DNA from: Leucogyrophana mollusca
Taxonomy: Eukaryota > Basidiomycota > Agaricomycetes > Boletales
NCBI GenBank assembly: GCA_021014945.1
Contig: MU266426.1
Location: 31,514 to 95,513 of the forward strand
Direction: 5' to 3'
Length of the DNA stretch: 64,000 nucleotides
Shown here one piece after another: positions 10,617 to 23,200 of this stretch. The stretch's first letter is position 1; every line of letters begins with the position of its first letter. The notes beneath the pieces are model-generated. The model did not search any database. It had not been told where the DNA came from and saw only the letters and a program-made list of their open reading frames with translations. The position numbers were made by a program, and so were the translations under genes.

Positions 10617-13600
10617 ATGGTCAGAATCTGTCCCCAGCTTGAGGCTCATGGGGTGTGTACAATCGCCCAATGTCCGGAGTATCACGAAGTAAAAACTTGT
10701 GAGCTCTGTGGCGTGTTCTGTGCATCATTTGCATGGTACGAAGCCCACATCGCTGGGAAGAAGCATCGCCGCAAGGCGGCTGGATCGAACACCACACTTC
10801 ATTGCTCGGTGTGCAATGTCTACATCTATGGTCAGAGAGTCTGGGAGCAGCATGTCTTGGGCGGGCCACACGCGAAAAAAGCGCTTCAACAAGGTCTGTC
10901 CCCGGCTGTGGAGCCCACCATCCCGGACACGCTGCCAGGTCGGGTTTTCTGCAGCGTATGCGATAAGCATATACCCGAGGGGCTATGGTCATCGCACTCG
11001 CAGAGCTTTGACCACCGTAAAAAGGAAGGGTATGGCGCTTACAAGGCCGCTTTGCGAGAGGCGGAAAAAGACAAGCACGGGGTCATCGTCTCTGGGGATG
11101 CGGATTTCGGTGTTGTCGAGATTTTGGATGCCAAAAATGGCGTCTCAAGGTCGCTGACCATTCAAACAACCGTTCCCTCCTCGCGATTCACCATAGTCAG
11201 CACCAATTTCTCGTCGCCAATCACGAGTGCTCCATCTCCGTCAGTCAAATTTACTATTTACTTCTGTACAGACCTAAGCCATCTTCTAGGTTCACTGTCG
11301 AGCTTCCAAACCATGGACCGATGTTAGTCTATGGTAGACCAATTGCAGCGACTATCTCTGTACGCCTTCCTCATGCTGGTCGGGCGGAAGATCGCCTGGA
11401 GATCCTCTTTGAGGATACCATCCTCAAGCAACGCTTCGTTATCGTTCGACCGGTGACCGTGATAGTCGGAAGTCGCGCCGATTATGAGCTGCTCAAGCCG
11501 AAGGCACCATACATACCTCGCCAACGAACAGCCCGACAGCCCGAGAACGATGTTGTCCCAGGAATCAAACCACCTTCCTCAATGGTAATTCCTTACGTCG
11601 GCAGGCTCCCTAAAGCCCTTCCTCCAACCGACCTCGTGGCAGCGTTATCAGAGCAATCAACCTCTAAGGCGATAGGCCACATACAGAGAATCTTCCTGCC
11701 GAAGGCTCTAGACACAAACACCTATGCTCGCCATTTCAAGGCTTTACTATGGGTGGAAGAGTTCCGCATGGAGTGCGTCGACCTGCTTTTCTTTGGTCCC
11801 TTTCTCATTTCGGCCATTTAGACGTGATCTTGAGCATTATGATATTCTGGATGCGTTGCTTCGCGATAAACCAACTTTCGATATCGAGCGGCGTGCTGGT
11901 GGTAAGCTAATAGCTATTACTAGACGTGATCCATACTATTAGTGAGTGACCACCCCACTAACCTTCGAGGTCTATCCTTCCTGACCTTCTCGAATGCAGT
12001 GTCGACGTGCCAGGCCTAGCAGAAAAACGCCCTAGCGTTTTAGTTGGTAAGTGACTGCTATGGCCTGCAGTTCGGCCGACTTAACATTCTGAGAATATTA
12101 GGTGATCGGATCCTGGTGCAGAAATGTGGGGCTGCTGAAGGTCGATGGTACGAGGGCGGTGTTCATGTTGTACACAAGACAGAAGTTGGTCTGCGCTTTC
12201 ATGCATCGTTTATGAGCGGATGGTCCTCGCAGCAGCGCTACACCGTGCGGTTCAAGCTCAACCGTATTCCTGTCCAACGTCAGCATCAAGCTCTCGATAC
12301 CGCATTTGCGCCGCGGAGAGTCCTCTTTCCTTCCCGCAGCGACATGCTACTTGGTCAATCGCTCCTGGCTGTGTCGATTAAACCTTTTAACGGACTTATT
12401 GCCACCAACGCCCCTCAGCTGCTCGCTGTTACCTCAATCATGCGTCAACAGCCTGGTTCACCGCCATTCGTCGTTTTTGGGCCGCCTGGCACAGGCAAGA
12501 CTATCACCATCGTTGAAGCCATAAAACAACTTTTGCATCGTAACCCAACTGCGCGCATCTTAGCCACTGCTCCAAGCAATTCCGCTGCTGATCTCATCGC
12601 AGAGAGGCTTGTCTCTACCCTGAACGCCGACGAACTATTCAGGCTCTACGCGCCCTCGCGATACAAGAATCAAGTCCCGGATCAACTGCAACCTTATACG
12701 TTCATGAAAGATCAGCATTTCTCCACGCCACCGATGTCAAGATTCAAACGCTTCAGAGTTATCGTGTGTACCTGCGTCTCCGCGTCCATCCCATATGGCA
12801 TCGGCGTGCCTCGGGGACACTTCAGCCATATCTTCGCGGATGAAGCTGGACAAGCCACGGAGCCCGAAGTGATGATTGGTATCAACACCATGTCGGACAA
12901 CTCTACGAATATTATCCTATCGGGTGATCCAAAGCAACTGGGGCCCATCATACGTTCCGGCGTTGCCCGCGAGCTCGGCCTAGAAACAAGTTACCTCGAG
13001 CGTTTGATGGGCACCTCAACGTACGATGCCAAGGACGGATCTGGCGCTACGTGAGTGGGACTCCGCCATATCACAATCCTTGCTTTCGCTTTAACGCTCT
13101 GCGACAGTGTCGTTAAACTCGTCAAAAACTTCCGGTCACATCCCACAATCTTGAAGTTCCCGAACGAAAGGTTCTATGCTGCCGACTTGGAGCCTTGCGG
13201 TGACAAGAAAGTAATCGACGCTTTCATTGGTTACCCGAAACTACCTTCGAAAAAGTTCCCGATAATATTCCACGCGGTCTCCGGAAAGGATGATCGGGAA
13301 GCCTCATCCCCGTCATTCTTCAATATCGATGAAGTCACGCAAGTAAAAACCTACATCAAGGAGCTTCGCGACGAACGCCGTTTCCGGACCAGTAAGCCAC
13401 TCTCCTCGTATGATGCCTGTGTGAATACTAAGTAGTCTTGCAGCTGATGCAGATATCGGAGTAATCACACCTTATCATGCCCAGTGTCTCAAGATCCGTA
13501 CAGCACTGAAGGCAGTTGCTGATGAGGTCAAAGTCGGTAGCGTCGAAGAATTCCAGGGACAGGTGCGTTGGACGTCGAATATATTTGTGTCTGTGTGACA

Positions 13601-14096
13601 GCGTTTGCAGGAGCGAAAAGTGATCATCATTTCCACCGTTAGGAGCAGTCGCAATTTCGTCGAGTATGATCTGAAGCATACGCTTGGATTTGTAGCGAAT
13701 CCTCGCCGGTTCAATGGTAACATCATCTACTCGTCGTTTGACAATGTATGACTCTGATGCTTACTCGCAGTCGCAATAACCCGAGCGCAAGCTTTACTCA
13801 TAGTGGTCGGCGACCCATCCGTCTTGTCCTTGGACCCCCTCTGGCGATCTTTCTTGAATTATGTCCACCAGAACAGAGGGTGGGCTGGACCGCCCCCAAC
13901 TTGGGACACGAGCATTCCAGTGGACGAGAACGGAGGGTTCGATAAGGGTACCCGAGAGACTGGACTGCTTGACATGAACAGCTTCAGTCGGAGGATAGAA
14001 AAGCTTACGCTTTCGCGTGTTCAGGACGAGTCTGACGAAGATGGCGTAGAAGAATCCGATGCTAACGTGGACAGAGAGTGGAGAGATGTCGAGTGA
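10617..14096 (+). CDS. CCCH/C2H2-finger SF1 RNA helicase, paralogue A
   Basis: UPF1-like superfamily 1 helicase closest in layout to MOV10/SDE3/HELZ, which act in RNA silencing and mRNA decay. The ATG at 10617 precedes a CCCH finger (C-x8-C-x4-C-x3-H) and three U1-type C2H2 fingers ([11 protein letters not shown]..., [10 protein letters not shown]..., [11 protein letters not shown]...). A beta-rich region follows with [18 protein letters not shown], then the helicase core. Motifs are [44 protein letters not shown] with IIISTVRS, and [17 protein letters not shown]. The acidic tail ends REWRDVE. Introns of about 50 nt interrupt the ORF and all frames reconnect, so the gene appears intact. A paralogue with the same order of domains lies about 6 kb downstream. 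Role in silencing is inferred from family only. Confidence 0.9.
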
Positions 14097-15095
14097 TAGG
14101 GATTACTTACAGCGACATTTACATGTATTCTGAAATCTATTCCAACGTTGCTTGATATGCAGGCTCGTACTGCAACCTGCGCGTGCAAACCTGCCCGATG
14201 AGTCTCAACCGTTGATTATATGTATCACTGTGATGTAAGGGCTACCGCTAGACATGTTCACTTGCCTTCGCATAGCTATCCAAGAGCTCGTGGTACTTAC
14301 TGTGTGGACAAACTTCCCCGCTCTAAACTGCCCTGCCAGGTGGGAAGACCTTGCCTAACGATGATCATGAGACCTACGAGGGTATCCGCGGATAGGGAGA
14401 CGTCGTCGCCAGACTGCTTGCTAATAACACAGGAGGGAAGCATGTCGGCTGATTAATGAATCTCTTCCTCGGTCCACAAGGGGTCAGTGGAAAGGAGCGC
14501 TGAGACTTCGAAAGCTATGAAGACGAGTGGGGCTCGACGGTATTAACAGAGCGGGAGGCAACTGCAAGTTGGTAGGCATACGTAGCTGTAGTCTGTTGTC
14601 TGGAGGATGCATACAGGGAAGGAGGATTAACCTATACCACAATTCCAGATAAAAATGCAGCAAGGACGGTAGAGCAGCTTGCCGTGCTTCTTCCGGATTC
14701 TGCTCGAGTCATTTGAGGTAAAGCGGTCATAGAGCGACCTGCAACTACAGTCAGCGACATGCTTCGGAGATGTCTCGCTGGTCACCTGGGTCAATCGTAT
14801 TATTCTTGGATATACTATACTGCGATACTTACACGCTCCGCAGTTATCATGCCCATGGATCCAGCTGGGGATCCCATTTCCCCATCTTTACTTTTGCAGT
14901 GCTGGGGCTATAGGCGCTTGAGCGCTGGACCTTGGTGGTAAAATAGGAAGATCGAGTCCAGCACGTGGCGGAAAAGGACCTCTGTTGCAGTGTGCGTGGC
15001 AGAGTATTGTCTGATTTTCCAACCACCTCACTTGTAACTTCGGCGGTAGGCTACTTTGCTTGCCTGCTCTCGTCGGAAAGGTTGTCTGCTGTGTG
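14097..15095. other. 1-kb intergenic, possible small minus-strand gene
   Basis: No recognised gene. A minus-strand reading from ATG at 14875-14877 (MGSPAGSMGMITAER), joined through two possible introns to a stop at 14484-14486, gives a short protein with one hydrophobic patch. It resembles nothing known and may be chance. Confidence 0.3.
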
Positions 15096-16699
15096 ATGGT
15101 CGAAGATAAATATATCGGACTTGCGCTTGCAGTCTCTAGTTCATTGGCCATCGGGACAAGCTTCATCATAACCAAGAAGGTCGGTGACCTAAATTTCTGG
15201 CTGGCTTTCCCGGGAGCTCATGGCTGGCATTAGGGATTGACTGACGCGGGTTCACGGACTTCGACACATACAACTGCCTCTGAAGATTATGCATACCTTC
15301 GCAATCCAATATGGTGGGCTGGGATCTCCACACGTGAGTCTTCATCGAAAACGCCAAGACCAAGACACCTGTTTGACCTTGATACTCTTTAGTGGTACTT
15401 GGCGAAGGTATAGAACGAGCTCGAACCTCCATGCTTTGTCCAGCTCAATTGTATGTTTACAGTTGCCAATTTCGCGGCATACACATTCGCTCCGCCCATA
15501 TTGGTGACACCACTAGGCGCACTGAGTGTACTGATTGGGTGCGTTCAACAAATGTGTTGATTGTCCATTCATTCACGAGTTCTAGGGCAATACTAGCGTC
15601 ATTTCTTCTTGGCGAAGAACTCGGTCACCTTGGGCGTACCGGCTGCGCTTTGTGTCTCATTGGGTCCTTGATCATTGTGCTCCATGCTCCGCCGGACAAG
15701 GAGATTCAAACCGTCGATGAAATTTTGCATTATGCAATACAACCGGGTGCGTCAACTGTTTTCCGCGCTACGAGCGGAAGCTAATCATGCCTCTAGGCTT
15801 TCTAATGTATTGCTTCACTGTCGCCATCTTCTCCTTTGTCATGATATTTGCCGTCGCTCCACGCTACGGCCGGTCCAACCCCTTGGTCTACATATCCATA
15901 TGCTCCGTCGTGGGCTCGGTGTCGATTATGGGCGTCAAGGGCTTTGGTGTTGCCGTGAAGCTAACTCTTGGCGGGAGCAACCAGTTCACTCATCCAAGTA
16001 CATATGTATTTGGCATCGTAGTCGTCGGGTGCATTCTCGTACAGATGAATTTCTTCAACAAAGCATTGGATACCTTTTCTACCAACGTGTATGTCTCCTC
16101 CACAGCTACTTACTACTTTGTTTTGACTGGTCATTTGCAGCGTAAACCCCATGTACTACGTGGGGTTCTCCACAGCAACAATTGTTGCGTCCCTCATTCT
16201 CTTCCAGGGATTCAACACGACAGACGGCACGAATACGATCACCCTCCTAGCAGGATTCATCGTCACCTTCCTCGGGGTTCATCTGCTGAACCTTTCTCGA
16301 AACTCTGACCCAATCACTGCCAATGGCCACTCCACGCTGGAAAGTGGGCTCATGAATCCGCGGATGAGCCTGCAAGGGCGCATGTCCCTCGATGGTTGGG
16401 GTGTGTCCGAGGAGAGACCAGACGGAGTTCTTCAATCTGCAGGCCATGGCCGAAGGAGTTCCATATATCGCGCGCAAAGCTCGACGCTCTTCAACGCTTT
16501 TGAAGAAGCGGGGGCGAGAGATGAGGTTCCGCTGTCGCAGCTTCGGGAGAGCGAAGACGAGTATGAGGACGACAGTGATGCGGATGAACGGACTCGTTTG
16601 AGGACAGAACAGCGGATACGACACGGTGTGTCTAGAAGTCATAGCAATTCCCCAGCGCTGCAGGGCGGTGCGCGGAGCTCACCTCGCCTGCCGCCATAA
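15096..16699 (+). CDS. NIPA-like magnesium transporter (DUF803 family)
   Basis: Multi-pass membrane protein of the NIPA/DUF803 family, whose animal members transport Mg2+ in plasma and endosomal membranes. The start MVEDKYIGLALAVSSSLAIG at 15096 is the typical first helix, followed by GTSFIITKKGL. Later exons give NPIWWAGISTLVLGEVANF, FAPPILVTPLGALSVLIGA, SFLLGEELGHLGRTGCALCL, PGFLMYCFTVAIFSFVMI, and the closing helices NPMYYVGFSTATIVASLILF and ITLLAGFIVTFLGVHLLNL. The cytosolic tail of about 130 residues is Ser/Glu/Asp-rich and ends SPRLPP. All splice frames are consistent. In fungi the substrate is inferred by homology. Confidence 0.92.
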
Positions 16700-16914
16700 A
16701 TTTACGTTACTATACCCATTTCATGGACTAAGTACTATCGCTACAATAGATTGGTTGCAACTCATCTGCATTTCCTGGCACCTTTGCTTCCAACATCGAC
16801 ACGATTACGGCCGGATTATGGCAAAAGTTTGAGCAGCGCCTGAGGAGGTTCCGTGGGAAGTAACTTCCCTTTGCAAACCACAACTATATCTGCTGTTCGG
16901 GAATTCTATCGAGC

Positions 16915-19900
16915 ATGTGGTCTCGATGTAGAGTTGCGCCTGCGGGTGGGCATCGATACCGGGTCTTCTTCCCCTCAACCTTCACCCCCATCATCCGCAT
17001 CAAACCCCGAGCATCCTTGTCCACCATGGGAGCACCAGGGGCGCAGACTGTCGACACATCGAAACGCCTTGCCAATCTGCGTGAGTTAATGAAGAAGCCG
17101 GAGAACAATGTAAAGGCTTTCGTAGTCCCCAGCGAGGATCAGCGTAAGAACCGACTAAAGTCCTGCCCGTTTTTATTCTTACCTGTATGTAGACTCGAGT
17201 GAATATCTCGCTCAATGCGACGAGAGGCGGGCGTTCATCTCCGGGTTCAATGGATCTGCAGGTATGCGGTTCCGTGGATGAAGCTACTATGAGGAACGAC
17301 GAACTGACCGAAATGCTACTTATAGGCTGCGCGGTTGTCACGCTGAAAGACGCTTTCCTATTCACAGATGGCCGTTACTTTTTGCAGGCTGAGCAACAGC
17401 TAGATCGGTGCGTATCCCTGTAATCGGCCCCGGTGAAACTCACGAAATACAAAAATTCAGCAACTGGAAACTGATGAAACAAGGCCTCCTAGGTATGGCA
17501 GCCGGAACTACCGTACAAGACCTTGCTGATTTTCGTGCAAGATGTGCCTAGCTGGCAAGATTTCCTATCGAAAGTCAGTCGCGAGGATGAATATATTGTT
17601 TACCATGTTAATGTCCATTCTTCTTTCCCTAGCATCTAGAACAGGGGACACGGATAGGTGTGGATTCTTCTCTAATCTCTGCAGGTGAGTCGATGGACCG
17701 AGGGAACGATCATGTCTTCACACTTTCCCAGTGGACGCCGAGTCCCTGAAGAAGTCCCTCGAGCCGCGGAAATCCGAGCTTGTTGCTCTGGAGAAGAATC
17801 CTGTCGACGTAGTTTGGGGGACCGAGCGGCCTGAGCGGCCTAAAAACCAGGTGTTCTCATTGGATGTCAAGTTTGCGGGCACGTGATTCCAGTGGCCAAT
17901 TTCACTCTGGGACTGACGGCGCGTTAGGCGAGTCCGCGCAAACTAAACTCGACCGTCTTCGAGAAGAAATGGCCAAGAAGAACGCAGCCGCTATGGTAGT
18001 GACCATGCTCGATGAAGTTGCTTGGCTGTTCAACCTTCGGGGCTCTGACATCGACTTCAACCCAGGTCAGAATTCCGAGATCCTCGATGCATTGCCAACA
18101 TAGCTGACAAATGTTCCTAGTCTTTTTCGCGTACGCTCTGGTCACACCAGATTCCGCTGTACTATTCGTCGACGAGGGACAGATTGACGATGAAGTTCGT
18201 ACCAGCCTCGGTTCCGCAGTGGAGATTCGTTCCTACGAATCTTTCCTGCCCTATCTCAGAGAATTGCCGAGCACCACGAAACTGAGCAAAGATACTGTAA
18301 GCTGGGCTTGACCGCGCTTGACCAGTTTTTTGACCTTCGCTTAATAAGCCTGTCCTTCTTGGCGATAAAACCAGTCTTGCCGTTGCGGAGGCAGTCGGTT
18401 CGGTATATTTTTACAATTGGTGATATTGACTTCGCTCTCATATTGTTTGATATCAGAGCAATGTCGTCATCGTGCCTTCTCCCGTCGCAGCCATGAAAGC
18501 AATCAAGAACGCTACAGAAATCGAAGGGTTCCGCCAGAGCCATATTCGCGATGGTGCGGCGTTGGCTCGTTATTTCGCGTGGCTGGAAGAGCAGCTGGAG
18601 AATGGTGTCGAGCTCAATGAAAGCCAGGGTGCTGATAAACTCGAGCAGTATAGATCGTAAGTGAAAGTTTCTTGTATGGGTGTGCATCAACTCACTGCCT
18701 GATAGTGAATTGGCCTTGTTCCGTGGTTTATCCTTCCCCACGATATCCTCCACGGGTCCTAATGCTGGTACAGATCTTTTGTAGGGTTCCCCAGCCGCAC
18801 GTCTCATTTATCTCCTTGCCATAGCTATCATCCACTATTCGCCCGACCCTGCTGACTGTGCCACCATAACGAAGGACCAGGTATGTTACTTTCTTTTGGA
18901 CGGAAAGGCCCTACTGAGTCCAATGGAAGATTTATTTATGTGATTCCGGAGGTGCGCTTGTTAGAACTCGTGCTGTGACCGCGTTACAGATGCACATGAG
19001 CTAGGCCAATACTCGGACGGGACAACCGACGTAACCAGGACCTGGGTAGGCGACATTCGCCCCGTCAATACCATCATTACTGACACTGCTGCAGCACTTT
19101 GGTACTCCAACTGCAGAAGAGAAACGAGCGTTCACAAGGGTTCTTCAAGGTCACATCTCGATTGATTCTGCTGTATTTCCGACAGGAACTTCTGGTAAAT
19201 GCTTTATTCACCTATAAAACACCCCTCCTGAGTGCTTCATGGATTTTCCAGGGTACATAATGTAAGTGACCAATCGTTGTTTTGGACAGCCGAGTCAACA
19301 TCACCCCAGCGATTCCTTTGCGCGAAGAGCTTTGTGGCAGGATGGATTGGGTGAGTGATGCCCTTTAACTCAAGCTGCAATTTCATGTGACGAGCGTCGC
19401 TCCCACAGACTATAGGTAAGAGTATTGAGCTTCAAACAATAATGACACAGTCTCACGTCGTGAAGGCACGGCACTGGCCATGGCGTCGGTCATTTCCTAA
19501 ACGTTCACGAAGGTGAGAGATGATCTCTTTGCATAATTTGATGCTGGAGCAGGTCTTGAAGGTCCTCATGGAATCGGCACTCGTATAGGTATGTTCAGCA
19601 TCTTAGGTGGGCTGCCACGCTTAGCTTACTTTTGTGATATCTAGCCTACAACAGCACATCCTTGAAGGCGGGCATGACTGTTTCCAATGGTAAGCGCTTC
19701 TATCTGAACTGCAGCATCTGGTGTTCTAGATCACTGCCATAGAACCTGGGTATTACGCCGACGGACGGTTTGGTATCCGAATCGAGAATGTGGTCATTGT
19801 TCGAGAGGCTGAAACACGTAACAATTTCGGAAATGGATACCTCGGATTTGAGCATGTCACATTGGTCAGTGGTTTTGCTCAGCTTGAGATGTCGGTATAA

Positions 19901-20102
19901 CGCGAAGCTAACAAATGTGCACTAGTGCCCCATCCAGAAGAAGTTGATAGACTTCTCGATCCTGAGTGTGGAGGAAAGGAACTGGTTGAACGCTTATCAT
20001 GCAGAGACCTTGGAAAAGGTCTCACCATTGCTCTCCAACGACCCGCGCGCTCTGGCGTGGCTGGAAAGGGAGTGCTCACCCACAAGCGGATTTTGTGTCT
20101 GA
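16915..20102 (+). CDS. AMPP: Xaa-Pro aminopeptidase P, with predicted micro-exons
   Basis: Dinuclear-metal M24B peptidase that removes the N-terminal residue before proline. Two starts are possible. ATG 16915 gives an Arg-rich, acid-poor leader ([16 protein letters not shown]) that looks mitochondrial; ATG 17026 ([15 protein letters not shown]) gives the cytosolic form. The creatinase-like domains ([38 protein letters not shown]) are followed by the catalytic pita-bread domain. Metal-ligand motifs are [46 protein letters not shown] and FEHVTL. The end is [12 protein letters not shown]. The catalytic frame is kept only by a 10-nt exon at 19252-19261 and a 7-nt exon at 19409-19415, which together restore [20 protein letters not shown]. 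The gene otherwise looks complete and has about 20 exons. Confidence 0.92.
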
Positions 20103-20294
20103 AAACGCGGGACGACGGAAATACAAATGTGATGTTAATTGATTATTTGCAGAATGCTCATGGCGACTGAGTGCGTGAACTTAGGGCCTTCGTTCAGCCA
20201 ACTGAGCACTGCACGCACTTCCTAGGCGCTCTTCCTCAAGCCTGGGCGCTTGGGCGTCTATAATTTGAGGTAGTGTCCAGATCCACTTCTACAA
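20103..20294. promoter_or_regulatory. short promoter of helicase B with TATA-like box
   Basis: The gap between aminopeptidase P and helicase B holds TCTATAATT at about 20257-20265, roughly 35 bp before the proposed ATG at 20295. Confidence 0.4.
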
Positions 20295-23200
20295 ATGGAC
20301 GATTGTCGTGAGCTTCGATCTTGCTCCGAAGCGCCCATCGACCACTACTTAAGCGCGGTAGATAAGGTGTCCACTGCCCAGCCATTTCACTCCCCACGCT
20401 CATCCTCCATGGAGAGAAAGAAAAATGCCCACTTTATCTCTCTGACGGCGTCTGTGCCAATATTCCAAACTGCAAACTACTACATCACACTCGTCGCTGT
20501 TCCTGTCAGGCCATAGTAGCGGCGTCTCAACTTGAACAACATCTCCGAGGTCGGAAACATAGTGCTCAGCTCAATAGTCTCCCAGGAGCTTCACGCTCGA
20601 GCGGTCCATCCCTCACGAATGGGCAGGATGCTCTGTCTCCGACCCCCTCCGTGGAAGACGCTGGTATCAGATGCGATGTCTGTCATCTCTATTTCATATC
20701 CTTCGACGCGTACACAACACACCGTCAGGGAACAGCGCACCAAGTGGCTCTCGGTGCACTCTCATTAAACTTCCGTAGGATTCGAAGAGACTCCCCCCAA
20801 TCAGCAGCTGCTGAAGACCCGGCACCTGGCACTGGAGATGACCATGGTATCGAGGTATCCCCCGACGTAGACTTTGGGGTGATCGATATCGAGCCCGCAC
20901 TCCGAAGACCGATGTCCACGCGCCGGACGTTGCGGATAACAATGCACACAGAGGGGCGAGTCGATTTGACCAGCCTTCGACTACAGTCAACTATCCAACA
21001 AGATTCTCTGTTCCCTACCGTCAGGCAAGGTTCATTCCTTTTCGATAGGCTTCAACTAATCGAATTGCTTAGTTTCTCCTGTATACCTGTCCAAAGATCC
21101 AGGGTCGTCCAAAAAGGATACCCTCGCGATATTGTCATTAACTTCAATCCTTCCTACGAAGGCCTCCACCAGGACACGTTGGAGCTCTGTTTCCGTGGTC
21201 ACAGGACCGATGAGATTTTTTCTGTCCACAGGCAACTACATGCCATTGTCGGCTCACAGGCAGATCATGAGCGTCTAAAATCGAGAGGTTCTTATATTAA
21301 GCTCAGAAGGGTAAACGCTCGATTTCGAGGTCCTACCATCTCTCCCACAAGGCCACCTGGTTGGACAGCCGTTCAATGGGTGAGGAAATTCAAGAAGTTC
21401 AAAATCCCTAAATCTCTTGTCAAGGCCAGTCAAGGCCATGACGGGCTCATAAAGTCAACGTTTATGCCTGCTACGTTTGATTTGAAGACGTATGGAGACC
21501 ACTTTGGCGTGTTGCTCTATCTTGAAGAGCTTCAGTTGAGGCATAGTTCAAGTTCTGTCCTCTCCCCATCGTACTCATGGCGCCACCCAATAGGTTAGAA
21601 GCGGAGAAGCTTACCTTAGAGGACGTTGAATTCACGGCCGATTATCCAACCTACAAGTTCGCTCTCTTTGTTTTGCTTTGGCCTCATACAAACTGAACCT
21701 TCAACGCGACAGGGTGCCTATTCCCGGCCTGGGAGAAATGCGCCCCTCTGTCCTGATTGGGGATTACATTCTCGTCAAACGGCCTCAAGATCTACCTGAC
21801 GACGTATCGTTCAAGGGCCGTGTACACAAAGTTCATCAAGAAGGACTGAGCGTTCATTTCAGCACAGAGTTCAACACGTATAGAGGCAAGGTCTTTAATG
21901 TTCGCTTCCTCGTCAACCACATGCCGTGGCAGAGGATGCATGCTGCTGTGACGACACCTGAAAAACCACAACGCCTTCTGTTCCCGGAGCCGTCACACGT
22001 TCGTGGGGCACGCGTCGTGGTACAGGGCGATACTCTTCCGTTCGAGCCTCTGAACCCTCTCATTGCACAAAATCCGGAGCAGGTACAAACTGTCGCGGCG
22101 ATCCTCTCTCAACCTCCAGGGAGCGTGCCATTTGTAATCTTTGGACCGTAAGCACCTTTCCGAAATTCTCTTTTGACATTTTTGAATCATTCTACCAGGT
22201 TTGGCACAGGGAAAACATCGACGGTCGTCGAGGCGATCCACCAATTACTGAATAAGGATCCTGCTATTCGTATTCTAGCGTGCGCACCGAGCAATGCCGC
22301 CGCAGACACACTTGCTCGTCTGCTCAATCTTAACCCTGAAGTCCTTTTCAGACTCAACGCAACGTGGCGGAAACCGGAAACTACGCCGACGATTCTAAGA
22401 CCGTTCACTTTATTGAACGGCAACGGGTTCTTTGCAATTCCGTCTCTCGAGCGCCTGGAAGGGTTTCGGGTCATAGTCTCCACATGTGTGTCCGGAGGTG
22501 TCCCGTGGGGCATGGGCATGAAGCGAGGCCACTTCAGTCACATCATTATCGACGAGGCGGGCCAGGCGATGGAGCCTGCGGCTGTAATTCCCATCTTGAC
22601 TATGGCGGATGCCCGCACCAACGTGATACTCGCTGGAGACCACCAGCAGCTGGGTCCGATTTGTCATTCACATATTGCGAAAACTCTCGGTCTTTCCACG
22701 AGCTATTTGGCTAGGTTGACTGAACGCCCGATCTACAACTTGGTAACTGGAAGGGGATTGACGTGCGTGTAGTATCACAACAATAGCTGGCTTTTCACTC
22801 ACCAATCCAGCAGTGTTGTGAAGTTGCTACAGAACTTCAGAAACCATCCCGCTATCATACGCTTTTCCGACGATACCTTCTACGGTGGCGAATTAAGCGC
22901 GGCGGGAGACCCTTTGGTTATCAACAGTCTTCTCGGGAGCAACCTTGTTCAGAACAACTTCCCAGTCTTATTCCACAGCATCAATGGTAAAGACGAGCGA
23001 GAAACAGGTTCGCCCTCTTACTTTAACATCAGTGACGCTTCAATAGTCAAGCGATACTGCGAGACGTTGGTGCAGAACGACGGAGTTGGTGAGCAGTGTC
23101 CCCCAAATATGCCTGAGACTACATGTTTAGAGCTCGAACAGCACCGGAAGATATTGGGGTCATAACTCCCTACAATGCTCAGCGGTTGAGGATCGAAGCG

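Noticed and set aside
20367..20428. Apparent frameshift at the start of helicase B, in an A-rich run
   Set aside because: A 50-nt GT-AG intron at 20367-20416 joins the upstream ATG exon to the CCCH finger in frame, so no lesion is needed.
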